A DNA stretch of 40,799 nt, taken from an uncultured Selenomonadales bacterium (GTDB lineage Bacteria > Bacillota > Negativicutes > Selenomonadales > Selenomonadaceae). The stretch is taken from the NCBI GenBank assembly GCA_937915885.1, contig CALGGP010000346.1, positions 1 to 40,799 of the forward strand. Reading direction: 5' to 3'. Position numbers and translations under genes: made by a program. Shown one piece after another: positions 15,033 to 25,751 of this stretch (within the stretch, counting starts at the first letter, position 1; every line of letters begins with the position of its first letter). Below the pieces are notes generated by a model that was given only the letters and a program-made list of their open reading frames with translations, had not been told where the DNA came from and ran no database searches.

Positions 15033-17870
15033 ATGGCGAGACGGCGGATATCCGGCGAGAGCACGTCCGATCTGTATATTCGACTCGGGCTCAGTCTCGA
15101 CGAACTGGAAAGCGGATTTGTGGACGCGCAACGGACGATCCGAGACAACATGTCGCGATTGTGGCGCGAAAATACGATCATCGATCTGCAGGCACGAGTA
15201 GAATTGACGGGGCTAGATGAAACAGCCGATGCCGAACAAATACTCGCAATCCGAACGCGCGCGCTGAACGAACAGATCAAAAATCAAAAGGATCGCGTGA
15301 GGTTGGCGACAGCGGAACTGCGAAACATGACGGAAAGGACGGGCGAAAACAGCGATCAAACGCAACGAGCGCGGATCGCATTGGAGCATCACCGGTTGGA
15401 GTTGGCGCGGCTCGAAGACCAACTGAATAGTTTGAATGAGGAAGAGGAAGACAGCCCCGGCATACTCAGCAGGTTTATGGACGCCTTTGATAACTTTGCA
15501 CGGCAATGTTGGAATGTGATCGGAATAGTAGAGGTATTCGGAGGCGCAATCACCGAGCTTGTTGACAGTTTTCGAGAACTGCAGACGCAGGCGTATGAAT
15601 TGAATATGCCAGTGAACGACGTAAAAAATTTCTTGCGTCATATGAGATTGGCGGGCGGAGATATCGGCGACTTTGAAGGATTCATACGCGGTATCACCGA
15701 CGCCTACGTAAAGGGCGAGTTTGACGATCCCGAGTTCATAGCATTGTCGAAATACGGAGCGAAGATCACCGACGTCACCGGACGCTTGAAAAACTTTGAA
15801 GAGATCACAGAGGAAGTCTATCAGGCGTATTTGAAGGCGAAAGAAGCGGGCGAGGAAATAGAATTTCTGCAATTGGTAGGAGGAGAGTCGGGCGTCCGCG
15901 ATGCCATTCAATATTTCGAGAGATACGCGGAGGCAAAAGAAGACGCGGAGAAAATCTTCGATGCCGGACTTGATCCGGACGAACTGCACAAGGCGGACAG
16001 GGCGTTAAAACTTTTGGTCGAGCAACTGGGCGAATTTAAAGATGCGGTAGTCAATCTTGGTATAGAAAAAGCAACGTCTGCAATGCAAACACTCTTTGAA
16101 GTTGTCCGTTCTGGAACCGAAGCCCTTGTGGATTTAAATGATGCATTAAAAACCCATGGTGACACTGTGCGGGAAACGTTTGCCTATAATGATTATCTTA
16201 CACTCGGGCTTGATCCGGAGACTTTTGAAAAAGATGTACAAAACGCGAAAGAATTGCGCGGCGAGCTGGATGAGACCGCAAAAGAAATGGACAAAGCGGC
16301 GGGCTCTTGGGCACAATTCCAACAAAAAATGCATGGTGACTCGGATGATGAACCGCTTAGCCAATATGCGGCAATACGTGTCAAAGAATTTAAAGACGAA
16401 CTCGCGGAGTTACGCAATGAGCTCGATAACTGGGACAGTGAGTATCTTCAATCGTTGGGGGAACTTGAATTATGGCGTGATAACGAACTGAATGATAAGC
16501 TACATGTCTCTAAGGACGAGCGGATTGCTATTGAAAAACTGTACTCTGCAAAGCTGGAGCAGATCGAACGGGAGCGCGCCGACAAACTAGACGAGATAAG
16601 AGAGGAAATAGCGGCGAGTGATCGGACGGCGCTTGAAAACAAAATCGCGTCGATAGAAAAGGAAGCGGAAGAATGGCGCTCGGCGGGCATGGAGGAAGCA
16701 GAGGCAGTCGAACTTGCCGAGAAGAAAAAGAACGATGCCGTAACAGCCCTTGAAGAAGAATTTACAGAGGCAATAGCTGAATTGCATCAAAACAGTCTCG
16801 AAAAAACTCTTGCCGCCATCGAAAAAGAAAAGCAGGCATGGATACAAAAAGGGATTGACGAAGTCCGCGCCACCGAATGGGCTGAACAAAAAAAAGCCGA
16901 CGCACAAAAAAACGCCGCCTTGAACGTATTGAAATCCCAATTAAAAGAATGGAACGCCTTCAAAGAAGGTGGTTATGGCGGCTTGCAGGAATATCTGAAA
17001 TCTCAATTGCTACAGGCGGGCGTGTCTTTAGAGGATTTAAAAATGACGCCCGCTCAATTGAAAGCATTTAATGAAGCAAGGGAAATGGCAACTCGTAGTC
17101 TCTTACCTAATTTTATGACTGATTCGGAGCGCGCCAAAAACGCTGAAATGGAGCAGGCATGGTTAGACAGCTACCGTGACCGTGTCAATGAAATTATCGG
17201 CTATGCGATCGGCGATGACGGCAAGATGAGTTTTTTGCGACGGGGAGCCCCTCATCATTTCCCGTATGTCGAAAAGGGCGAAGGTAAAGATAAAAAACTC
17301 GAATTGGATAAAGACAGGGCATATCAACTCGGGCTCGACGCGCGGTTAGAAGAATACTTCGGGAAAGATAACCTTCGAAACAGTCTTGACGGGCTGAATA
17401 TGGGAGCAGAACTTCAAGAACAATTTGAAGCGGCAAAAGCAAAAACGTCCGAGCTGACCGAGTCTTTAGAGCCACTCACAGCCCAGACTTCCGAATTGTC
17501 GGAGGCAACGAAGTCGGCGGTTGAAGAAATGCAAGCGGTAGGTAATGAGGATATAGGAAATGTTACCGAGCAATTTCAAGACCAAATTGATGCTGTGACA
17601 GTGAAAATGACAGAACTTGTCGAGCCGATCAATGAAGTTACGGGGCAGGTTGCCTCCTTGGCAGAGCGCATGGCAGAAATAGGCGATCCGGCACGGCAAG
17701 CCCCCGAGAGCCAACAGCCCAATGTAGAAAACAACATCACAAACCAAATCACTATATCCGAAGCGCACGCTTGGGATAGCGAGCATATTCAGGATTTGGC
17801 AGATAAGGTTGCTGACATCCTGTCGCCGCGTTTGGTTGATGTCCTCGGAGGTGACAACAATGCGTATTAA
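15033..17870 (+). CDS. Tail tape measure protein
   Basis: A 945-residue protein, almost wholly helical and rich in Glu, Lys, Ala and Leu, as expected for the ruler that sets tail length. Long coiled coils cover about 60-150 and 400-700. One hydrophobic stretch (NVIGIVEVFGGAITELV, near 163-179) may enter the host membrane during DNA delivery. The C-terminal 120 residues are Thr/Gln-rich. SD GAGGAGGTGA precedes ATG 15033. Base use varies along the gene: about 16040-16560 is more AT-rich than the rest, suggesting mosaic exchange. Length implies a tail of roughly 140 nm by the usual 1.5 A per residue rule. Confidence 0.92.
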   Translation: MARRRISGESTSDLYIRLGLSLDELESGFVDAQRTIRDNMSRLWRENTIIDLQARVELTGLDETADAEQILAIRTRALNEQIKNQKDRVRLATAELRNMTERTGENSDQTQRARIALEHHRLELARLEDQLNSLNEEEEDSPGILSRFMDAFDNFARQCWNVIGIVEVFGGAITELVDSFRELQTQAYELNMPVNDVKNFLRHMRLAGGDIGDFEGFIRGITDAYVKGEFDDPEFIALSKYGAKITDVTGRLKNFEEITEEVYQAYLKAKEAGEEIEFLQLVGGESGVRDAIQYFERYAEAKEDAEKIFDAGLDPDELHKADRALKLLVEQLGEFKDAVVNLGIEKATSAMQTLFEVVRSGTEALVDLNDALKTHGDTVRETFAYNDYLTLGLDPETFEKDVQNAKELRGELDETAKEMDKAAGSWAQFQQKMHGDSDDEPLSQYAAIRVKEFKDELAELRNELDNWDSEYLQSLGELELWRDNELNDKLHVSKDERIAIEKLYSAKLEQIERERADKLDEIREEIAASDRTALENKIASIEKEAEEWRSAGMEEAEAVELAEKKKNDAVTALEEEFTEAIAELHQNSLEKTLAAIEKEKQAWIQKGIDEVRATEWAEQKKADAQKNAALNVLKSQLKEWNAFKEGGYGGLQEYLKSQLLQAGVSLEDLKMTPAQLKAFNEAREMATRSLLPNFMTDSERAKNAEMEQAWLDSYRDRVNEIIGYAIGDDGKMSFLRRGAPHHFPYVEKGEGKDKKLELDKDRAYQLGLDARLEEYFGKDNLRNSLDGLNMGAELQEQFEAAKAKTSELTESLEPLTAQTSELSEATKSAVEEMQAVGNEDIGNVTEQFQDQIDAVTVKMTELVEPINEVTGQVASLAERMAEIGDPARQAPESQQPNVENNITNQITISEAHAWDSEHIQDLADKVADILSPRLVDVLGGDNNAY

Positions 17871-18192
17871 AATCGGCGATGTCTGGACTTTGACTGTGGA
17901 AAATTGGGCAGTGCAACCCGACGATCGACAAGAAATGGTTGAAGTTATCGGAGGGGTCGTCGTTCAAGACTTCGGACACGTCGTGGCAGGCGACAAAATC
18001 AGTTGCAAAATAAGTGTCCGGCAGAATGATGCGCCGACGTTGTTTAATTATTGGCACGAACGGGCATTGATAGATGTGAAGGATGAAAGCGGAATCGTTT
18101 GGAATAATCGGCGCGTGGTAATAAAAAGTTATTCGTATCGACCTCATTTTGCGAATGTCTACGACGCCGATATAGAACTTTGGGGGAAATGA
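17860..18192 (+). CDS. Small tail-tip protein, unknown family
   Basis: A 110-residue, beta-rich protein. The start is ATG 17860, after SD CGGAGGTGA and overlapping the tape measure by 11 bp. Sequences such as QEMVEVIGGVVVQDFGHVVA and ALIDVKDESGIVWNNRR suggest a compact beta-sandwich. Position right after the tape measure fits a distal-tail or baseplate component. I do not recognise the family. Confidence 0.65.
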   Translation: MRIKIGDVWTLTVENWAVQPDDRQEMVEVIGGVVVQDFGHVVAGDKISCKISVRQNDAPTLFNYWHERALIDVKDESGIVWNNRRVVIKSYSYRPHFANVYDADIELWGK

Positions 18193-18193
18193 T

Positions 18194-18605
18194 ATGGCAC
18201 ATATTCATTTGTTCAAAAACAATCCGACCGCAGGCGACATTGACGGAACGGAACTGTCGCAAGGCGACGGAACTCAACCGTTGACAGCAATACTCAACGC
18301 TAACGAGGGCGAATCTTCGGCTCAAAAGGTAGCGGTACGCTGTGCGGCGGGCTACAGCATAGAGGGCGCTTGCGATATTTACTTCGACGGCAACACGGCG
18401 GATAAATGGGCGGTAGCACCGGACAATGATTATACGAACGAAACATTAGCGTTGACCTTCGGAGATTGGCAGGACAGTATGACCATCGGCGGAGTGTCGA
18501 CGGTGAACAATGTGTTTTGGGTGAGGGCAACGTCATCGTCCGTCGAAAGCCCGCAAAACGATACGAGCGTTACCTTGTGCGCCGAAGGTTTAGTGGTAGA
18601 GATCA

Positions 18606-18613
<8 letters not shown>
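18194..18613 (+). CDS. Tail structural protein, unknown family
   Basis: A 139-residue protein, acidic and rich in Asn, Thr and Ala, starting one base after the previous stop. The segments LTAILNANEGESSAQKVAV and SYSIEGACDIYF-like beta strands resemble a beta-sandwich accessory domain. It overlaps the next large tail gene by eight bases. A small tail-tip or fibre-attachment role is inferred from place and composition only. Confidence 0.6.
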
Positions 18614-21484
<2,871 letters not shown>

Positions 21485-21485
<1 letters not shown>

Positions 21486-21703
21486 TGGGCGTAACAAAAA
21501 TGATGTCGGATGTACGAAAAGCAATGATGAATCGGATCGAAAATGAAGGTCGTGCGATGCGTGGTAAGTTGCGTTCCGGTTTCTTGCAAGTAGGCAGTAA
21601 AAGTTATCCCGTCGCGCAAGCGGTCGATGTCAACGTTGCGGACAGAGGGCGCGTATGGGCGATGCGTGCTCGGAACGGTAAAGTCGTTATCGTAGGGCAG
21701 TAG
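21485..21703 (+). CDS. Small tail-associated protein
   Basis: A 72-residue basic protein. ATG 21485 overlaps the stop of the large tail gene by one base, with AGGTGG just upstream. The N-terminal half is a Met/Arg-rich helix and the C-terminal half beta-rich (QAVDVNVADRGRVWAMR). The layout recalls short assembly or hub-clip proteins next to tail-tip genes. Function not recognised. Confidence 0.6.
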
Positions 21704-21705
21704 CT

Positions 21706-23139
21706 ATGATGTATCGAGCGCGCATAGATGCGGTGAACGGTTTGCGCGTCCTAGCGGACGGCAAATGGTTGATCTGCATCGGCAATGCACCCGTGAAAGT
21801 CGGCGATCGCGTTTGGACGGACGGGCGCTGCATCTATGGTAATCACCGCGTGTCGGAGCAGCCCATTGTGATCACTCCTCAACAGGAAGACGTCATGGTT
21901 ATTCCGATCCTGTTCAGAGACAGATACAGACCGTCAAGCACAGCGGTGCGCCCCGATCATGTATACCTTTCCTCTATCAAAGCAAAGGGCGCGCTGTTGC
22001 CGTTTGAAACAGCTCAGGATTTTACCCCGCCGGCGCAATCAGACTACTACTTCACGGCGGGGAAAATAAAAAACAAAAGTGCGGTTGTGGCTGTAGATGT
22101 TAATGCAACTGGTATCTCTGAATCTTATAGAGGTACTTGCGATAATCTATTCATGTCTGCCGACGGTGATATCTATCGTGTTTGCGGTTATTCAGTTTTT
22201 AAAAATAACGGGACGGATTCTTTTTATTCGGGATCACGTATAGTAAGAAGTTCAGGGTTTTATAACCATACATATACAGATGTCTTTGGCAACGTTGTGC
22301 AAGGATGGGCGATTGCCGGTAACTCATGGATCGATCTCGCTGGGAATTATTATTGTTTGGGATTGGGTTTTGTTGAGGCAGTTTCAGTAAGCGTGCTTCA
22401 TGAGTCTACCGATGGGGATACAGTGTTATATAGTGACTATTATGATTGGTTTTTTATCGAAAATAACAAGGTAACTCTACTGTACCGTGTCGAGTCCACA
22501 ATATTAAATGTAGGATTCGGCTTTAAACCGTTTGGTATACAGTCACCTGACGATGTGGCTATCTATGTTGTAGGGAGACAGGATATCGCGAAAACTTGGA
22601 CGCCTTATTCAATATATCTGCCATGTCAAAACGGTGGAAAGGGCGGTTGGTATTCTTTCGACTGTAAGTTTGAAACTGGCGATCTAAGAGATATCTCAGG
22701 GTGGCTGCTGACTGATCATAAGCGCGGATATTTTTGCACAGGGCTTAAATTCTTTGACGCCGCCAAGAAAGAATTGTTTGCTTTGACAGATGAGGATTTT
22801 TCGTCTATCGGACTATCGATTGACGGGAGTGCTGTTTTGGCTCGTGGGTCTGATGGGCGCCCGCTTTATACGATTACCTCTAATAAGATACCGGTGATAG
22901 ATTTTTATCAAATACGTGATGACGACTTTCTTATTTTGTATAATCTCGAGGGAAGGTACGGGCGAGTTCTCCGATATCAAGACAAGACACTGTATGAGGT
23001 AGATACGGGGCTTGATCCGCGAAACTTAAAGTATATGTTCGCGATTTGCCCGTTCAAGAAAAAGAAATGGAAAAACGCTGCCCGTACCCTCGCAAAGAGC
23101 ATATCTGACGCCCCGTCGATCATTATTGCGCAGGGATAA
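21706..23139 (+). CDS. Tail tip / receptor-binding candidate
   Basis: A 477-residue protein starting two bases after the previous stop. The first 50 residues (GLRVLADGKWLICIGNAPVK, then VGDRVWTDG) resemble an OB-like domain seen on phage tail proteins. Residues about 100-440 are made of repeating beta segments with aromatic turns, such as YRGTCDNLFMSADGDIYRVC, compatible with a beta-propeller or pectin-lyase-like adsorption domain. Lower GC than its neighbours and last place in the tail block suit a host-range determinant. The assignment rests on position and composition. Confidence 0.55.
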   Translation: MMYRARIDAVNGLRVLADGKWLICIGNAPVKVGDRVWTDGRCIYGNHRVSEQPIVITPQQEDVMVIPILFRDRYRPSSTAVRPDHVYLSSIKAKGALLPFETAQDFTPPAQSDYYFTAGKIKNKSAVVAVDVNATGISESYRGTCDNLFMSADGDIYRVCGYSVFKNNGTDSFYSGSRIVRSSGFYNHTYTDVFGNVVQGWAIAGNSWIDLAGNYYCLGLGFVEAVSVSVLHESTDGDTVLYSDYYDWFFIENNKVTLLYRVESTILNVGFGFKPFGIQSPDDVAIYVVGRQDIAKTWTPYSIYLPCQNGGKGGWYSFDCKFETGDLRDISGWLLTDHKRGYFCTGLKFFDAAKKELFALTDEDFSSIGLSIDGSAVLARGSDGRPLYTITSNKIPVIDFYQIRDDDFLILYNLEGRYGRVLRYQDKTLYEVDTGLDPRNLKYMFAICPFKKKKWKNAARTLAKSISDAPSIIIAQG

Positions 23140-23185
23140 AGAACGGATATTATTTTGATCTCTAATTGAGAAATGAGGTGCTCCA

Positions 23186-23464
23186 ATGGACGGATTTTTT
23201 ACGCCGACGGCGGTAGCGACGGTGGGGTTCCCGATCGTGATGTGCATCTGGCTGATACGCAGCGGACAACAGACCATCGCCGACAACACCAAGTCGAATA
23301 CGGAGCTGACCAAAGCGATATCGAAATTGACAGAGGCGGTGGGCTCGCAAAATACGCGGATCGAGCACATATCCGACAGCATCAGCCGCGTTGACGGCAA
23401 TGTTTTGCATCTGACAGAACTTTTTGTGGAACACAAGACGAAAATCGAGAAAACCGATCACTGA
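23186..23464 (+). CDS. Holin-like membrane protein
   Basis: A 92-residue protein with one N-terminal membrane segment (VATVGFPIVMCIWLI, about 10-24) followed by a long charged coiled coil (SNTELTKAISKLTEAVGSQN). This design matches the BhlA/UviB/YvlB-type holins of Firmicutes phages. It would permeabilise the membrane for the endolysin, whose gene is 4 kb downstream. SD GAGGTG lies five bases before ATG 23186. Confidence 0.7.
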   Translation: MDGFFTPTAVATVGFPIVMCIWLIRSGQQTIADNTKSNTELTKAISKLTEAVGSQNTRIEHISDSISRVDGNVLHLTELFVEHKTKIEKTDH

Positions 23465-23478
23465 CAGAGGTATTAAGC

Positions 23479-23712
23479 ATGCTCGTTTCGCGGAAGCTCA
23501 TTCGTCAACGCCTTAAAGATTGCACCCGCGCGGAGTATCTTGCAGTCACGGACGCGGCTAAACTTTCGCCCGTGCAAAAATCCGTGCTCGACCTTTTCAT
23601 CGTCAAGCGGTTGCCGATCGCCGAGATCGCCTTTCGCCTGTCGTTCTGTGAATCGCTCGTCCGGCTCCGCCTTGCAGAGGCTTACGACAAAATCCCTGCC
23701 GCCATTGCGTGA
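23479..23712 (+). CDS. Small sigma-like HTH protein
   Basis: A 77-residue protein ending in a helix-turn-helix resembling sigma region 4: LSPVQKSVLDLFIVKRLPIA then EIAFRLSFCESLVRLRLAEAY. Such small proteins can regulate late genes. Its 3' end overlaps the 3' end of the repressor gene on the other strand by about 110 bp. The repressor's tail there is low-complexity and Arg-rich, so the overlap probably lengthened the repressor rather than this gene. Confidence 0.6.
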   Translation: MLVSRKLIRQRLKDCTRAEYLAVTDAAKLSPVQKSVLDLFIVKRLPIAEIAFRLSFCESLVRLRLAEAYDKIPAAIA

Positions 23713-24058
23713 GCGCATCGATCGTTGCAAGCAGTTGGCGGCGCTGATCGGGCGGCGCGGCTATGAAATTGACGATCAGCTTTGCCTCATCAGCCGCCAG
23801 CGCCCATTCGGTTTCGAGGGCGACTTTTAATTTGCTTTCGCGATCCAAAAACATTTCCCCGTCGCCCGTCCATACCCAATCCGCGTTTACTCCGAACATC
23901 AAACCGAGCATTTTTACGTGCCGCGCGGATATCGGACGCTGATCTTGTTCCATTTGCGAAATGCCGCCTTTGGTCAAGCCGACCATATCCGCCATTTTCG
24001 CTTGCGACAGCCCGAGCGCTTGTCGAACCGTTTTTATTCGTTCGTTTACCGGATTCAT
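23603..24058 (-). CDS. XRE-family repressor, copy 1
   Basis: A 151-residue Cro/CI-type regulator on the minus strand. The HTH spans about 7-60: LGLSQAKMADMVGLTKGGIS, then QMEQDQRPIS. It is followed by WVWTGDGEMFLDR and an all-helical part with NFIAAPPDQRRQLL, shared with the two repressors at the right end. The start is ATG 24058, preceded on the minus strand by AAAGGAGA. The last 30 residues are an Arg/Gly-rich extension read through the opposite-strand gene. There is no peptidase domain, so it is not a LexA-cleaved CI type. It faces a strong rightward promoter. Confidence 0.88.
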   Translation of the reverse strand: MNPVNERIKTVRQALGLSQAKMADMVGLTKGGISQMEQDQRPISARHVKMLGLMFGVNADWVWTGDGEMFLDRESKLKVALETEWALAADEAKLIVNFIAAPPDQRRQLLATIDALTQWRQGFCRKPLQGGAGRAIHRTTGERRSRRSATA

Positions 24059-24080
24059 GATCCCATCTCCTTTCGTATGT

Positions 24081-24108
24081 ATTTTACTATCGACAAAACT
24101 TTTGTCAA
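24081..24108 (-). promoter_or_regulatory. Promoter of repressor copy 1
   Basis: On the minus strand, TTGACA (24103-24108) and TAAAAT (24081-24086) with a 16-bp spacer. The predicted start leaves a very short leader before the SD. Confidence 0.75.
24092..24106. promoter_or_regulatory. Palindromic operator candidate GACAAAACTTTTGTC
   Basis: A perfect 7+1+7 palindrome covering the spacer and -35 edge of the leftward promoter. A further half-site GACAAAA lies at 24162-24168, just after the -10 of the rightward promoter. This spread suits a repressor that shuts both promoters, and autoregulation. Confidence 0.6.
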
Positions 24109-24125
24109 TTTTTTTGTTTTGTTGC

Positions 24126-24154
24126 TTGACACTAAATTTTGTGTGTGATATCAT
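24126..24154 (+). promoter_or_regulatory. Strong rightward promoter, extended -10
   Basis: TTGACA (24126-24131), 17-bp spacer, TATCAT (24149-24154), with TG one base before the -10. The stretch GTGATATCATAAAG is repeated exactly at the promoter at 39814-39842. Confidence 0.88.
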
Positions 24155-24213
24155 AAAGCACGACAAAAGGATATTAACAAAACAAAATCAATCAACAGAA
24201 AGGAGGCGATATA

Positions 24214-24390
24214 ATGAATACCGACAGCAAGGCAAATTCTAAGCATCAGGCAGCATACGACGAGTTCGTTGCCACGATCAAAGAAGTGAACCAGCATACA
24301 GGGCGGAATGTCAATATTGACGAACAGCTCGCAAAGATCAAAGCCGCAGCGGAAAAATTAAGTGAGATCAAATCATATTTAATTAAATGA
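24214..24390 (+). CDS. Small early protein under repressor control
   Basis: A 58-residue protein (too short for most gene finders) with an excellent SD AAAGGAGGCG before ATG 24214. It is mostly charged helix: HQAAYDEFVATIKEVNQ and LAKIKAAAEKLSEIKSYL. It is the only gene between the strong rightward promoter and a clear terminator, opposite repressor 1. That placement is where a Cro-like or antirepressor gene would be, but the sequence has no recognisable HTH. Confidence 0.7.
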   Translation: MNTDSKANSKHQAAYDEFVATIKEVNQHTGRNVNIDEQLAKIKAAAEKLSEIKSYLIK

Positions 24391-24418
24391 CTTTAGCAAA
24401 GGACAACACATCGCAATA

Positions 24419-24444
24419 GGCGGTCAACCGACCGTCTTTTTTTT
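24419..24444 (+). terminator. Intrinsic terminator after 58-aa gene
   Basis: Seven-bp stem GGCGGTC/GACCGTC with one G-U pair, AACC loop, then eight T (24437-24444). Confidence 0.9.
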
Positions 24445-24451
24445 GTATCAT

Positions 24452-24473
24452 CTTTAGCGTTTCTTTAGCGTTT
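24452..24473 (+). repeat. Tandem 11-bp repeat before small-gene cassette
   Basis: CTTTAGCGTTT occurs twice head to tail (24452-24462 and 24463-24473), 31 bases before the next gene. It may be an activator site for the cassette downstream, which has no clear sigma-70 promoter and no clear SD for its first gene. Confidence 0.6.
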
Positions 24474-24503
24474 TTGCACGCGCATTAGTGCTATTCTGCC
24501 GCT

Positions 24504-24893
24504 ATGAGCTACGTGTTTTTCAATCCGAATCCCTCAGGCAAGCGAATCGGCGATTGCGTGATCCGTGCTATCGCGAAGATCACCGATCAGACGTGGACGG
24601 ATACCTACATCGACATCGCGCTTAAAGGCTTTGAGCTATGCGATATGCCGTCGAGCAATGCGGTTTGGGCGTCATACCTTCGACAGCGCGGCTTCCGACG
24701 TTTCATCATTTCCGACGATTGCGCCGATTGCTACACCGTCAATGATTTTTGCGTCGACTTTCCGCGCGGAGCGTATCTGCTTGCAACGGGCTCTCACGTC
24801 GTTACCGTCGTCGACGGAAATTATTTCGACGCGTGGGACTCGGGCTCGGAAGTTCCCGTTGCTTTTTGGACTAAGGAGTTAATCCATGGCTAA
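24504..24893 (+). CDS. Papain-like cysteine protease candidate
   Basis: A 129-residue protein with a likely catalytic triad: Cys18 in GDCVIRAIAK, His98 in TGSHVVTVVDG and Asp112 in FDAWDSG. The order C-H-D and the HVV..DG strand fit the papain/C39 fold. Similar proteins occur in many gut Firmicutes phages ahead of the same small genes. It could process one of the cassette proteins, or act on host peptidoglycan. ATG 24504 has no good SD. It overlaps the next gene by eight bases. Confidence 0.65.
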   Translation: MSYVFFNPNPSGKRIGDCVIRAIAKITDQTWTDTYIDIALKGFELCDMPSSNAVWASYLRQRGFRRFIISDDCADCYTVNDFCVDFPRGAYLLATGSHVVTVVDGNYFDAWDSGSEVPVAFWTKELIHG

Positions 24894-25293
24894 TTTCTTC
24901 GGCGGATATTCCCCGCCGCAACCATTTCTGCCCTATCAGTCACCGCCGACCAACAACACAGTCTCGGTCGTCACGGTGCAAGGAGAGGCAGGCGCCAGAG
25001 TATATCCCGTCGCCGCAGGCAACACCGTCTTGCTGATCGACTTCGACGCCAAAAAATTTTGGTTGAAGTCGACCGACACAAACGGCATGCCTTCTCGTTT
25101 CGCAACCTTCAACTTTTCGGAGGAAGTCAAGGCGTCCGGCGACGCAGGGCAATTCATTTCGCGTAACGAGTTCGATGCTTTGAAACAAAACATCGACGCG
25201 CAGTTTAAACAGCTCGCCGACATCGTAAAGGGAGGGCTCGGCAATGCTTCAACAGCTCCTTCAAAACCCGTTGCTGTTTCAACAGAAATTTAA
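24886..25293 (+). CDS. Cassette protein, Pro/Gln-rich, unknown
   Basis: A 135-residue protein in three parts. The N-terminal 25 residues are Pro/Tyr-rich (FGGYSPPQPFLPYQSPP). A beta domain follows with GARVYPVAAGNTVLLIDFDA and KFWLKSTDTNGMP. The C-terminus is a helix NEFDALKQNIDAQFKQLADI. I have seen this architecture in phages of Clostridia and Negativicutes, without a known role. It overlaps the next gene by 50 bp. Confidence 0.7.
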   Translation: MANFFGGYSPPQPFLPYQSPPTNNTVSVVTVQGEAGARVYPVAAGNTVLLIDFDAKKFWLKSTDTNGMPSRFATFNFSEEVKASGDAGQFISRNEFDALKQNIDAQFKQLADIVKGGLGNASTAPSKPVAVSTEI

Positions 25294-25432
25294 TGACTTC
25301 GCCCGTCAATTCAACGCGGGCGTCAATCCGCAACAGCTCGTTCAGAATCTGTTAAACACAGGCAAGATGACGCAAGACCAGTTCAACCAATTCCGAACCA
25401 TCGCGAATCAGTTGACGGGAATGCGTCTCTAA
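25244..25432 (+). CDS. Cassette protein, Gln/Phe-rich helical
   Basis: A 62-residue protein very rich in Gln, Phe, Asn and Leu, with two amphipathic helices (QNPLLFQQKFNDFARQF and NPQQLVQNLLNTGKM). ATG 25244 follows GGGAGGG inside the previous gene. A small virion or assembly component is possible; no family is recognised. Confidence 0.65.
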   Translation: MLQQLLQNPLLFQQKFNDFARQFNAGVNPQQLVQNLLNTGKMTQDQFNQFRTIANQLTGMRL

Positions 25433-25455
25433 ATATATTTGGAGGCTGATATCTT

Positions 25456-25737
25456 ATGTTTAATCTCGGCGGTATCGAAATTCAAGAACAAATCGGAATG
25501 ACGAGCATGCCCCAGAAGGCAGCGTCGGCATGGAGCGGGGCGCTCGAAGGCAAGCTCGTCGGAGCGACCTACAAGCCGATCGCTTATGTCGGGACGCAGG
25601 TCGTCAAAGGAGTTAATCACATTTTCATTGCCGAACAGACGCTCATTGTCGCAACGCCCGAGCGCCACATCGTCCTTGTCACCATTAACGAGTTCGACGG
25701 GAATTATTCAATCGTCGGCATTGATCGCATCATCTAA
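25456..25737 (+). CDS. Cassette protein, beta-rich, unknown
   Basis: A 93-residue protein, MFNLGGIEIQEQIGM at the start, with a beta-rich remainder (VNHIFIAEQTLIVATPERHI, then VLVTINEF). It looks like a compact cystatin- or roadblock-like sheet, which is a guess. TTTGGAGG lies before ATG 25456. Same transcription unit as its neighbours. Confidence 0.65.
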   Translation: MFNLGGIEIQEQIGMTSMPQKAASAWSGALEGKLVGATYKPIAYVGTQVVKGVNHIFIAEQTLIVATPERHIVLVTINEFDGNYSIVGIDRII

Positions 25738-25751
25738 TCGGAGGCTCACTC

